From: Deinococcus alpinitundrae
GTDB lineage: Bacteria; Deinococcota; Deinococci; Deinococcales; Deinococcaceae
Assembly: GCF_009982895.1 (NCBI RefSeq)
Contig: NZ_WXZL01000008.1
Coordinates: forward strand, 135,534 to 199,533
Direction: 5' to 3'
DNA: 64,000 nt
Below are positions 42,442-52,685 of the stretch, one piece after another; the stretch's first letter is position 1, and every line of letters starts with the position of its first letter. The translations under genes were made by a program, and so were the position numbers. Below the pieces are notes generated by a model, which ran no database searches, had not been told where the DNA came from, and saw only the letters and a list, made by a program, of their open reading frames with translations.

Positions 42442-45400
42442 ATGACCACCACAGACCAAAAGCCGCTGTTTCAACCCGTTCAGCAAAATCCCAAGTTCCC
42501 AGCCCTGGAGGAGCAGACCCTTCAGTGGTGGACCGAGCGGGGCATCTTCGAGCGCTCACTGAAGCAGACCGAGAGCGGGCCGCGCTACAGCTTCTACGAG
42601 GGGCCGCCCACCGCCAACGGCCAGCCCGGCGTGCACCATGTGCAGGCCCGCAGCTTCAAGGACCTGTTTCCGCGCTTCAAGACCATGCAGGGATACCATG
42701 TGCCGCGCAAGGCAGGCTGGGACACCCACGGCCTGCCGGTCGAGATCGGCGTGGAGAAGAAGCTGGGCCTGAATTCCAAGCGCGAGGTCGAGGCTTACGG
42801 GATTGACCGCTTCAACGCCGAGTGCCGTCAGAGCGTGTTCGCCTACGAGGGCGAGTGGCGCAAGTTCACGGAAAGAATGGGCTACTGGGTCGATCTGGAC
42901 GACGCCTACATGACGCTCAACAAGGACTACATCGAGTCGATCTGGTGGAGCGTCAAACAGCTTCAGGACAAGGGCCTGCTCTACAAGGGCTTCCGGGTCG
43001 CACCATACTGCCCCAAGGACGGCACCACGCTGAGCAACGCCGAGGTCAGCGAGGGCTACAAGGATATTCAGGACCCCAGCATCTACGTGACCTTCGACCT
43101 GACCGACCCGCGGAAGCTCAGCCTGGAGGACGGCGCGGCCTTTCTGGTCTGGACGACGACGCCATGGACGCTGCCGTACAACGTGGGCGTGGCGATTCAC
43201 CCGGACTTCGAGTACGTGGCTGCCAAGGACAAGGACGGCAAGGTGGTGATTCTGGCCCGCAGCCTGCTGACCGAAGTGCTGGGCAAGGACGCCGAGGTGG
43301 TAAAGACGTTCAGGGGCAGCGAGCTGGAGCGGGTGCCGTACTCTCCCCCGTTCACCGAGGCCTACGACGCCGAGGGCGAGGGCAAGACCGTCTGGATGAG
43401 CGGCCTGGATACCTACGTTTCAGACGCGGACGGCACCGGCATCGTGCATACTGCCCCGGCCTTTGGTGAGGACGACATGCGCCTGAGTCGTAACTACGGC
43501 TTCCCGGTCATCGTGGGCGTGGACGAGACCGGCAAGCACCGCTTCGGTCCCTGGAAGGGCGTCTTTTTCCGCGACGCCAACCAGGACATCATCCGCGACC
43601 TGCGGGCACGCGGCGTGATGTGGAAGGAGAAGAACTTCGTCCACTCCTACCCCCACTGCTGGAGATGCGGCACGCCGCTGATGTATTACGCCACTGAGAG
43701 CTGGTATCTGAACAACACCTCCATCAAGGCGCGCCTGATCGAACTGAACCAGAGCATCGACTGGCACCCGCCTCACATCAGGAACGGGCGTTACGGCGGC
43801 TGGCTGGAGAACCTGATCGACTGGAATCTGTCGCGCAGCCGCTACTGGGGCACGCCGCTGCCGATCTGGGAAACGGTGGACGGAAGCAAGTACAAAGTCA
43901 TCGGCAGCTACGGCGAACTCGCCGAGCTGAGTGGGCGGCCCGAATTGACCGGCCCCGACTTCGACCCGCACCGGCCTTTTATAGACGACATCACCTTCGA
44001 GTTCGAGGGCGAGAGTTATCGCCGGGTACCCTACGTGATGGACGTGTGGTACGACTCCGGTTCGATGCCGTTCGCGCAACACCACTACCCGTTCGAGAAC
44101 AAGGAGCAGTTCGAACAGGGCGGCTTCCCCGCCGACTTCATCGCCGAGGCGATCGACCAGACGCGCGGCTGGTTCAACTCGCTGCACCAGATAGGGACGA
44201 TGGTGTTCGACTCGGTGGCCTACAAGTCGGTGATCTGCTCCGGGCACATCCTCGACGAGAAGGGCCTGAAGATGTCCAAGAGCAAGGGCAATATCGTCAA
44301 TCCCTGGGACGTGTTCGAGCAGTACGGAGCCGACGCCGCCCGCTGGTATATGTACGTGTCGGCCCCACCGGAACTCAGCCGCCGCTTCGGGATGAATCTG
44401 GTGGGCGAGGCCTTCCGCAGCTACTTCCTGACGCTGTGGAACACCTACAGCTTCTTCGTGCTGTACGCCAACCTCGACCAGCCGGAGTTGAGCGCCGCAC
44501 CACCTGTCAGCGAGCGCCCGGAAGTCGACCGCTGGCTGATGGCCAAGCTGCAAACGCTGATCGCCACCGTAACCGAGCGGCTGGAGAACTACGACCCCAC
44601 CGGGTCGAGCCGCGCCCTGCAAGATTTTGTGACCGAGGACCTGAGCAACTGGTACGTGAGGCGCAATCGCCGGCGCTTTTACAGCAAGGACGGCGCGGTA
44701 GATCTGAGCGCCTACGCTACCCTGCACGCCGCGCTCAAGACTGTGACGCTGCTGACGGCCCCGTTCACCCCTTTTCTGGCCGAGACGCTGTACCAGAATC
44801 TGGTGCGGAGCGTGGACGCCAGCGCCCCAGAGAGCGTGCACTTGGCCAGCTGGCCGGTGGTGGACGCCGCGCTGAGCGCTCCGGCGCTAGTAGGCGAGAT
44901 GGACGCCGTGCTGCGGGTGGTCAGCCTGGGCCGGGCGGTGCGCGGGCAGACCGGACTGCGCCAGCGCCAGCCGCTCCCGCGCGTGATGCTGCGTGCCCGC
45001 AGCGGCGAGATGACCCAGGCCCTGGGACGGTTTGCCGAGCAGATCAAGGAGGAGCTCAACGTCAAGGAAGTGGAGTTGCTGGGGCAGTACGCCGAACTGG
45101 TCAGCTACCAGTTGCGCCCGAATTTACCGCTACTGGGCAAGAAGTTCGGCAAGGCGGTGCCGCAGGTGCGGGCGGCGCTGCTGGCCGCCGACGCCGCCGA
45201 GATCGCCCGCTTCGTCCGGGACGGACAGCAGTTTGAAGTGACGACGCCGGACGGGCAGCGCTTCGAGCTGGGGCCGGACGAGGTCCTCGTGGACGCCAAA
45301 TCGCCGGAGGGCTTTGCCGCGATGGAGGAAGCCGGGTACCTGGTGGCCTTCGACACGGCGCTGACCCGCGAGCTGGAACTCGAAGGCCTGGCCCGCGATC

Positions 45401-45645
45401 TGGTGCGCGGCATTCAGGACGGGCGCAAGAAGGCGGGCTTCGAGGTCTCGGACCGCATCAGCCTGCACCTGGAGCTGTCGGGCGACGCCAGAGACGCTGC
45501 CGAGGCGTGGCAGGAGTACCTGATGTCGGAAACGCTGGCCGAGACGCTGGTGTTCGGCCCGGCCTCGGGCTTCGCGGCAGAAGTGGAGGGCGGCACGGCC
45601 TACCTGGAAAAGCTGGCGCCGGACGGCGAGGTGCTGAGCGAGTAA
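42442..45645 (+). CDS. ileS: Isoleucyl-tRNA synthetase, type 2, with swapped HIGH motif
   Basis: 1067-aa class I synthetase. It follows the Thermus/eukaryotic (type 2) pattern: FYEGPPTANGQPGVHH, KAGWDTHGLPVE, WTTTPWTLPYN in the editing domain, DQTRGWFNSLH, KMSKSKGN, and DLSNWYVRRNRRRFY in the anticodon domain. The first signature is GVHH (residues 63-66) rather than HxGH, an inversion known from some IleRS2 enzymes. AAGGA lies 6 nt before the ATG. Expression should be governed by the T-box upstream through the cupin gene, although the AT-rich gap could hold a second promoter. Confidence 0.95.
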   Translation: MTTTDQKPLFQPVQQNPKFPALEEQTLQWWTERGIFERSLKQTESGPRYSFYEGPPTANGQPGVHHVQARSFKDLFPRFKTMQGYHVPRKAGWDTHGLPVEIGVEKKLGLNSKREVEAYGIDRFNAECRQSVFAYEGEWRKFTERMGYWVDLDDAYMTLNKDYIESIWWSVKQLQDKGLLYKGFRVAPYCPKDGTTLSNAEVSEGYKDIQDPSIYVTFDLTDPRKLSLEDGAAFLVWTTTPWTLPYNVGVAIHPDFEYVAAKDKDGKVVILARSLLTEVLGKDAEVVKTFRGSELERVPYSPPFTEAYDAEGEGKTVWMSGLDTYVSDADGTGIVHTAPAFGEDDMRLSRNYGFPVIVGVDETGKHRFGPWKGVFFRDANQDIIRDLRARGVMWKEKNFVHSYPHCWRCGTPLMYYATESWYLNNTSIKARLIELNQSIDWHPPHIRNGRYGGWLENLIDWNLSRSRYWGTPLPIWETVDGSKYKVIGSYGELAELSGRPELTGPDFDPHRPFIDDITFEFEGESYRRVPYVMDVWYDSGSMPFAQHHYPFENKEQFEQGGFPADFIAEAIDQTRGWFNSLHQIGTMVFDSVAYKSVICSGHILDEKGLKMSKSKGNIVNPWDVFEQYGADAARWYMYVSAPPELSRRFGMNLVGEAFRSYFLTLWNTYSFFVLYANLDQPELSAAPPVSERPEVDRWLMAKLQTLIATVTERLENYDPTGSSRALQDFVTEDLSNWYVRRNRRRFYSKDGAVDLSAYATLHAALKTVTLLTAPFTPFLAETLYQNLVRSVDASAPESVHLASWPVVDAALSAPALVGEMDAVLRVVSLGRAVRGQTGLRQRQPLPRVMLRARSGEMTQALGRFAEQIKEELNVKEVELLGQYAELVSYQLRPNLPLLGKKFGKAVPQVRAALLAADAAEIARFVRDGQQFEVTTPDGQRFELGPDEVLVDAKSPEGFAAMEEAGYLVAFDTALTRELELEGLARDLVRGIQDGRKKAGFEVSDRISLHLELSGDARDAAEAWQEYLMSETLAETLVFGPASGFAAEVEGGTAYLEKLAPDGEVLSE

Positions 45646-45736
45646 GGTGAACTGGGAGCGCCCGCCGCCAAACCGTACCAGAAGGTAAGAAAAGTCGGTG
45701 GCGGCTTTCCCCATCCGTGACACAATGCCGCCTTAT

Positions 45737-46846
45737 ATGTCTGCGCCGACCCTGATCCCGCCCGAACAGGCCGCCGAGCCAGCGGAACAGGGCCGCCGCG
45801 CCGCTTTGACTCCGGTGGACTACTTCCGGGGACTGGCGATTCTGGAGGTGGTGCTGCACCACTCGTCCGGCGCGGCGCGGCGATACGCCGAGGACGGCAG
45901 CAGCGTGCTGCTGTTTTTCAATATTCTCAACCGGGTGCTGCATTTCGCGGTGCCCGGCTTTCTGTTTCTGTCGGCGGCGGTGCTGACGCGCAGCTTGCTG
46001 GCCAGACCCGATTACGGGCGCTACTTCTGGCGGCGCATCGTGCGTGGGGCCTGGCCTTATCTGCTGTGGACGCTGCTGTACTTGGTCTGGAGTGCCTGGC
46101 TGGGTGACCGGCCCTGGGACGATCTGCTGAAGCCCGACAAGTGGCAACTCTGGCTGGGCTACGGCAAGGGCAACTACCACCTGTACTTTCTGCTGGTGGC
46201 ACTGGAGTCGTATGTGCTGCTGCCGCTGTTGCTGCCGCTGTCCCGCGCCCGCATCCGTATCTCGGCGGCGCTGGCGCTGGGACTGGCCGTGCAGATCGGG
46301 ATCTACTGGGCCAACAAAACGTGGTGGCAACTGAGCTATCCGGCATCCACGGTGCTGTGGTATCTGGCCCCGGTGGTGCTGGGCGCGGCGGTGGGCGGGC
46401 GCTGGAGCGAATTTCAGGACTGGTGGCGGCGGCGGCGCAGCAAGGTGCTGCTACTCACCGCCGCCGCGCTGGCGCTGCACCTGCCGATGGCCCTGGACTT
46501 CCTCGACGGCATGCAGGTGAGTCCCTGGCTCTACAGCGCGTCCACCTGGGCCTACACCACCCCGATGGCGCTGGTGGTGCTGGGGGCGGGCTACAGCTTG
46601 TGGCGACGTGGATGGGCGCGCTGGGTGGGTCTTCTCGGTGGGCTGTCCCTGCAGATTTACCTGATTCACCCGGCCCTTCTGGAAGGACTGGAACGGCTCT
46701 CGCCGCCTGAGCGCATGGAGGGACTGGACGGCGCACCCGCCCTGCTGATGTTTCTACTGATGGTCGCGCTCTCGCTGGTGCTGCCGGTGGTCCTCTCGCG
46801 GCTGATCGCCCGGTTGCGACTGAGCGGGGTGTTCTTTGGACGCTGA
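45737..46846 (+). CDS. Membrane acyltransferase (acyltransferase 3 family)
   Basis: 369 aa with about ten hydrophobic segments. The family's first-helix signature is VDYFRGLAILEVVLHH, with the conserved Arg and His, and FLFLSAAVLTRSLL and RRIVRGAWPYLLW follow. Such enzymes acylate surface sugars or lipids. Start chosen at ATG 45737 (MSAPTLIPP), and ATG 45725 or an upstream start at 45698 are possible. It follows ileS by about 90 bp, with no clear terminator between. It overlaps a rejected N-terminal extension of the next gene. Confidence 0.82.
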   Translation: MSAPTLIPPEQAAEPAEQGRRAALTPVDYFRGLAILEVVLHHSSGAARRYAEDGSSVLLFFNILNRVLHFAVPGFLFLSAAVLTRSLLARPDYGRYFWRRIVRGAWPYLLWTLLYLVWSAWLGDRPWDDLLKPDKWQLWLGYGKGNYHLYFLLVALESYVLLPLLLPLSRARIRISAALALGLAVQIGIYWANKTWWQLSYPASTVLWYLAPVVLGAAVGGRWSEFQDWWRRRRSKVLLLTAAALALHLPMALDFLDGMQVSPWLYSASTWAYTTPMALVVLGAGYSLWRRGWARWVGLLGGLSLQIYLIHPALLEGLERLSPPERMEGLDGAPALLMFLLMVALSLVLPVVLSRLIARLRLSGVFFGR

Positions 46847-46901
46847 GGCTGGGGCAGCTGGGGTTGGAACCGCCGAGCACCGGGCCGCTAGACTGAGGGC
46901 G

Positions 46902-47771
46902 ATGCGGCGTTTTCTCTTGATCTTCCTGGGACTGGTGATACTGGGCACGGCCCCGGCAGCGGCCCTGACCAACCTGTCCAGCTTGCCCAGTTCGGAACTG
47001 CCTGGCCCGCCGCAGCGCATCGTGGCGACCCGGCTGCCCGCTTTCGACCCGGCCAGGGCCTACCAGTTGCCGGGCGGCGGCGTGCTGCTAGTGCCGCCGG
47101 AGTGCCGCTCGGAGCGCTGCCCGCTGCTGACCCTCTCGCACTCGCGTGGGCGCACGCCTACCGAGCTACTGGAGAGTGCCAGCTTCCAGCCGTTTTTGCG
47201 CTCGCTGCTGGGCGCTGGCCTGCCGCTGCTGATCTCCGCCGAGGGCGGCCCCGACGGCTGGGGCGGCCCGGAAGCGCTGTGGCAACTCACCCGCGACTAC
47301 ACGCTGTCGGTGACGAGATTCAACTTCTCGGGGCGTACTTACGCGCTGGGTGTCTCGATGGGCGGGATGTCGGCGCTACGGGCGGCGGTGGACGCCGTGT
47401 TCGACGTGCACGGTCTGATTCTGATAGACGGCCGGGTCAATCTCACCGACGCCTGGAACAGCGGCCAGTCGCGCCAGCCGGAACTGAGTGCCGCCTACGC
47501 CCTGAAAGGCCGCGCCCCCGCCGCCCACGAGGACCCGCTGGCCTCACTGCCCGCCAGCTTCCGGCTGCCGCTCCTAGTCTTCGGCAGCCCGCAGGACACC
47601 ACCGTCAACTTCAAGCGCAATGGCGAGGCGCTCTACAGCAAGGCGGCGGGCGTCGGCAGCCAGCTGGTGCACACCAGCGGCCCGCATCTGGGCGGCTCGC
47701 ACCTGAGCGCCGGGGTGGCCGCGCAGGTGGTAGCCTTCGTGCGGGGCTTGCAGGCACGCAAATTGCCCTGA
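46902..47771 (+). CDS. Secreted alpha/beta hydrolase
   Basis: 289 aa. Signal peptide MRRFLLIFLGLVILGTAPAAA. The hydrolase fold has nucleophile elbow GVSMGGMSALRA, acid Asp in VFGSPQDTTV and a His near the end in GSHLSAG. Two Cys (PECRSERCP) may form a disulfide, fitting an exported protein. The substrate is unknown. ATG at 46902 lies 7 nt after TAGACT (46889-46894), a leaderless start that excludes the reading from 46836. The 177 bp after it, up to mrr, shows nothing I recognise. Confidence 0.8.
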   Translation: MRRFLLIFLGLVILGTAPAAALTNLSSLPSSELPGPPQRIVATRLPAFDPARAYQLPGGGVLLVPPECRSERCPLLTLSHSRGRTPTELLESASFQPFLRSLLGAGLPLLISAEGGPDGWGGPEALWQLTRDYTLSVTRFNFSGRTYALGVSMGGMSALRAAVDAVFDVHGLILIDGRVNLTDAWNSGQSRQPELSAAYALKGRAPAAHEDPLASLPASFRLPLLVFGSPQDTTVNFKRNGEALYSKAAGVGSQLVHTSGPHLGGSHLSAGVAAQVVAFVRGLQARKLP

Positions 47772-47948
47772 GCGCGGTTCAGATGCCCCCGAAGAAGTCG
47801 CTGTCTATTTTCTTGACCTAGTGGATGATCGCAGGCATGAGGCACTGAAAACTCGTATGAACCAAGATTGCAGCTATTGCGTCCTGAACAGCTTTCGCAA
47901 TTCTCATCATCGTGGAGTCATAAGCCAAGCCATGCCTATGGCAGACCA

Positions 47949-48823
47949 CTAGTAGGTGCTGCGGGTCAGCACGCCCACGCCGTACTGGATCATCAGGTCG
48001 GCCAACATTTCGCCGCCGATCAGGATGATGTTGCCGATCTGATGGGCCGTGTCCACAGCACTGGAACTGAAGCCTGCAGTGATGACCAAAACGCCCTTGG
48101 ACGCTTTGTGACAGGTCAGGCTGCCGGAAAAGTTTCGCACTTCCTGGCTGCCCACATTGCTGGCCCACTGCTTGGCCTGGACGCACACCTTGTCCAGTCC
48201 CAGCGGGTCTTTTGCTTGACGACCCCGTCGATGCCGTTGTCATCGCTGCGTCCCAGCGCCTGCCCCGCGTCTCGCACACTGCCGCCGTAGCCCATAGCCA
48301 CCAGAAGCTGCACCACCAGAATCTCGAATTGCTGCGGCGTCAGGGCGCGGACTTGGGCGAGGAGTTCATCGGCCAAGTCCGCGCTGAGTTCGGCGTAGAG
48401 GGCGTCGAGCTGCTCATCGGGCGACTCGATAGACACCGAGACAATTACTGGGGCTACCTCTTGAGAACCGGCTTTACGATTGGCTGTTCGGAAAGCTAGA
48501 AATTCTGGATATTCATCGAGATCAGAGGTGATGATTTTTCCTGGCTTTTGTTTTAGGAGCGCGAGGCCACGATCTGAAATACGCCCGTAACCTCTTTTGG
48601 TAGTCATAACCAAACCTGCTTTAGCTAAGTAGGGCACTGTCCAATGGATGCGATTGACATATCTTGGCTCCGCACCGCTAGGAACTAAATCTTCCCGGTC
48701 TTCTTGGCTAATTCCCGTAAGGTCCGCGACGGTTTCTCGAATTTCGCGCCAGCGATACTCATGTCCATCCTGTAAAGCTTCAAGCGTTGGGCGAAAAAAA
48801 CTCTGAAAGTCTGGAACCGGCAT
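47949..48823 (-). pseudogene. mrr: Mrr-type restriction endonuclease, frameshifted
   Basis: The upstream frame gives the N-terminal winged-helix domain (PTLEALQDGHEYRWREIRE) and the start of the nuclease domain (FEILVVQLLVAMGYGG, then GRSDDNGIDGVV). The downstream frame gives VQAKQW, the catalytic QxK, and the C terminus (KGVLVITAGFSSSAVDTAHQI, ILIGGEMLADLMIQYGVGV). They join at the T run 48210-48213 (AAAA on the coding strand): one additional A restores KQKDPLGLDKVCVQAKQW. So either a 1-nt deletion inactivates it or this is a homopolymer sequencing error. Mrr cuts methylated DNA. The AT content of 48470-48800 is clearly higher than around it, suggesting transfer. Confidence 0.82.
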
Positions 48824-48846
48824 CGCCTTACTTTAGCCCGCACCGA

Positions 48847-48876
48847 AAAGCCGCCCACCCAGCGGCAGACGGCTTT
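48847..48876. terminator. Hairpin between ilvD and mrr
   Basis: AAAGCCG (48847-48853) and CGGCTTT (48870-48876) pair around a 16-nt GC-rich loop, 16 bp after the ilvD stop. A short T run follows on the minus strand, so it can end ilvD transcripts. Confidence 0.5.
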
Positions 48877-48892
48877 CTTCAGTCCCTGATGC

Positions 48893-50587
<1,695 letters not shown>

Positions 50588-50648
50588 ACGGCTAGTCTAG
50601 AGCCTGGAGCGCGCCGCGGCGATCAGGCGTCTGGGCAGCCGGGGAATG

Positions 50649-50710
50649 AAAAAAGCGACCACTCGGGCCGCTGATTTCTAAAGGATAGCGCGGTATACAG
50701 GCGAAGTCAA
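50649..50710 (-). promoter_or_regulatory. Promoter followed at once by a terminator, upstream of ilvD
   Basis: On the minus strand TTGACT (50705-50710), 17-bp spacer, TATCCT (50682-50687) is a good promoter. Its transcript would start near 50675 and meet a 7-bp hairpin (50666-50672 with 50654-50660, one G-U pair) followed by six T (50654-50649). This may be an attenuator before ilvD, or the terminator may belong to the P450 gene that ends at 50732. Confidence 0.5.
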
Positions 50711-50731
50711 GGACCATGCACTGAATTTCAC

Positions 50732-51955
50732 TCAGACTCGCACCTGCAACTGATTCAACCCCCGGATCACGAAGCCGCCGCCGTACTCCGCCGGGGCGTC
50801 GGGGTCAGCCAAGTGCAGGCCGGGCGCGTGCCGGACCAGCGCCCGCAGGCTGAGTGAGAGTTCCAACCGAGCCAGCGGCGCGCCGAGGCAGTAGTGGCGG
50901 CCCAGCCCGAAAGTTAGATGCGGGTTGGGATCGCGGCGAAGATTCAGTTCGTCCGGCGAGTCGAATCGGCGCGGATCGCGGTTGCCGCTGGCGTAGACCA
51001 GGGCCACCTGATCGCCCGTCTTCAGGGGGACGCCGTTCCAGATCAGGTCTTCCAGCACGTAGCGCTCGAACATCGGCAGCGGCGTATCGAAGCGCAGCAG
51101 TTCCTCGACGGCGCTGCGAAACGGCTTGAGGTCACTCGCGCCCGACGCCTGAACAAGCTGCTCCCAGTGCTCAGGCTGCCGCAGCAACGCCAATATGCCC
51201 GCCGACAATCCGTTGACGCTGGCCTCGTGCCCGGCGTTGAGTAGCAGGATGCAGGTATCGGTCAGCTCGGACTCACTCAGCACCTGGCCGCCGTCCTCGA
51301 CCTGCACCAGCGCGGTAATCAGGTCATCCTGGGGGTCGGCGCGGCGCTCGGCGGCCAGGGTGCGAACCAGGGCGCTGAATTCCACGACGGCCCGCTCGGC
51401 TGCCGATTGCTGCGAGCGGGTAAAGTGCGGCTCGTACAGCTTGACGATGGCCGCGCTCCAGGGGCGCAGCTGAGCGCGCTCGGCCTCCGGCACGCCCAGC
51501 AGCTCGGCAATCACCGTGACCGGCAGCGGCTCGGCGTAGTCGGTCACCAGATCGAACGCGCGCCCCAGCGCCGAGAGCCGCTCGTCCAGAATTGCCTCGA
51601 TGCGCGGCTGCAAGGTCTCCACCCGCCGAGGCGTGAAGGCCTTGCCCACTAGCGAGCGCAGCCGGGTGTGCTTTTCGCCTTCCGAGTCGAGCATGTGGTT
51701 GCCGTTGAAGGCGTCGAAGTGCTGCTGGGCCGGGTCGGGCGGCGGCCAGCCGAGTTCGTCGCGCGAATACAGGTGGGTTAGGGTGCGCCCGAAGCGCTTA
51801 TCGCGCAGGATACCGGAAATGTCGTCGTAGCGCAGCACCACCGTCTTGCCCAGCGCCGCGTCGAAGAAGAGAGGCGTCTCGTCGCGCAAGCGTTCGAGCG
51901 CCGGGTAAGGGTTCTGGACGAAGGCCGGGTCGGTCAGCGGCAGATGGGGAGCCAT
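50732..51955 (-). CDS. Cytochrome P450
   Basis: 407-aa soluble bacterial P450. The heme-thiolate loop is FGLGRHYCLGAPLARLE with Cys356. The ExxR pair is EELLR (284-288). The I-helix oxygen-activation motif is NAGHEAS (240-246), with Ser at the usual Thr position. It needs a ferredoxin partner, not encoded nearby. D. radiodurans uses a P450 (CYP287) to hydroxylate the carotenoid deinoxanthin. The nearby CrtC-like gene makes a carotenoid link conceivable, but I cannot establish it. ATG at 51955 is 6 nt after TATGCT (51962-51967). Confidence 0.92.
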   Translation of the reverse strand: MAPHLPLTDPAFVQNPYPALERLRDETPLFFDAALGKTVVLRYDDISGILRDKRFGRTLTHLYSRDELGWPPPDPAQQHFDAFNGNHMLDSEGEKHTRLRSLVGKAFTPRRVETLQPRIEAILDERLSALGRAFDLVTDYAEPLPVTVIAELLGVPEAERAQLRPWSAAIVKLYEPHFTRSQQSAAERAVVEFSALVRTLAAERRADPQDDLITALVQVEDGGQVLSESELTDTCILLLNAGHEASVNGLSAGILALLRQPEHWEQLVQASGASDLKPFRSAVEELLRFDTPLPMFERYVLEDLIWNGVPLKTGDQVALVYASGNRDPRRFDSPDELNLRRDPNPHLTFGLGRHYCLGAPLARLELSLSLRALVRHAPGLHLADPDAPAEYGGGFVIRGLNQLQVRV

Positions 51956-51976
51956 ACCCAGAGCATACGGGGCGGC

Positions 51977-52669
51977 TCACTCCAGCATGAACCGCACCGC
52001 CGTTCCCACGTGAATGGCAGTGGTATCGAACACCGGCACCGCAACGTCATCCGCTCCGACCAGCAGGCCGATTTCGGTGCAGCCGAGGATGATGGCCTGT
52101 GCGCCGCGCGACACCAGTTCGGCCATGACCCGGCGGTACATCTGGCGCGAGTCGTCCGTGGCGACGTTCTGGCACAGCTCGTCGAAGATGATGCGGTGCA
52201 CCTCGGCGCGGTCTGCTGTACTGGGCACGATCACCTCCAGGCCGTACTTCTCCGAGAGCCGATCTGTGTAGAAGCCCTGCTCCATCGTGAAAGCGGTGGC
52301 GATCAGGCCAACTTTCTTCAGGCCAGCGGCCCGGATGGCCTCCCCGGTGGCGTCGGCGATGTGCAGCAGCGGCAAGCGGGTGGCCGCCTCGATCTGCGGG
52401 GCGACCTTGTGCATGGTGTTGGTGGCGAGCAGCAGGCCCTCGGCTCCGGCGCGCTCCAGACCGCGTGCGATGTCGGCCAGCAGCCCACCCGCCGCGTCCC
52501 ACTCGCCATTCTTTTGCAGGGCCGCGATTTCGGCAAAGTCGACACTATGCAGCAGCAGCCGCGCCGAGGACAGGCCGCCGCGCTCACGGGCCACCCCCTC
52601 GTTGAGCAGGCGGTAATACTGGGCCGTGGAAGTCCACGACATGCCGCCGATGACGCCGACCAGTTTCAT
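51977..52669 (-). CDS. Aspartate/glutamate racemase family protein
   Basis: 230 aa, two-lobed racemase fold. It begins KLVGVIGGMSWTSTAQYYRLLNEG. The active-site pair appears as ATNTMHKV (Thr in place of the first Cys) and LGCTEIGLL (second Cys). The Thr/Cys combination is that of the E. coli YgeA-type L-Asp/Glu racemase rather than the two-Cys type. ATG at 52669 lies 6 nt after TACACT (52676-52681). It follows a CrtC/AttH-like gene on the same strand but has its own promoter. Confidence 0.88.
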   Translation of the reverse strand: MKLVGVIGGMSWTSTAQYYRLLNEGVARERGGLSSARLLLHSVDFAEIAALQKNGEWDAAGGLLADIARGLERAGAEGLLLATNTMHKVAPQIEAATRLPLLHIADATGEAIRAAGLKKVGLIATAFTMEQGFYTDRLSEKYGLEVIVPSTADRAEVHRIIFDELCQNVATDDSRQMYRRVMAELVSRGAQAIILGCTEIGLLVGADDVAVPVFDTTAIHVGTAVRFMLE

Positions 52670-52685
52670 GGCGAGAGTGTAGGGC

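Noticed and set aside
47818..48279. 153-codon minus-strand frame overlapping the mrr 3' part
   Set aside because: It is an off-frame reading of the frameshifted mrr gene and shows no domain.
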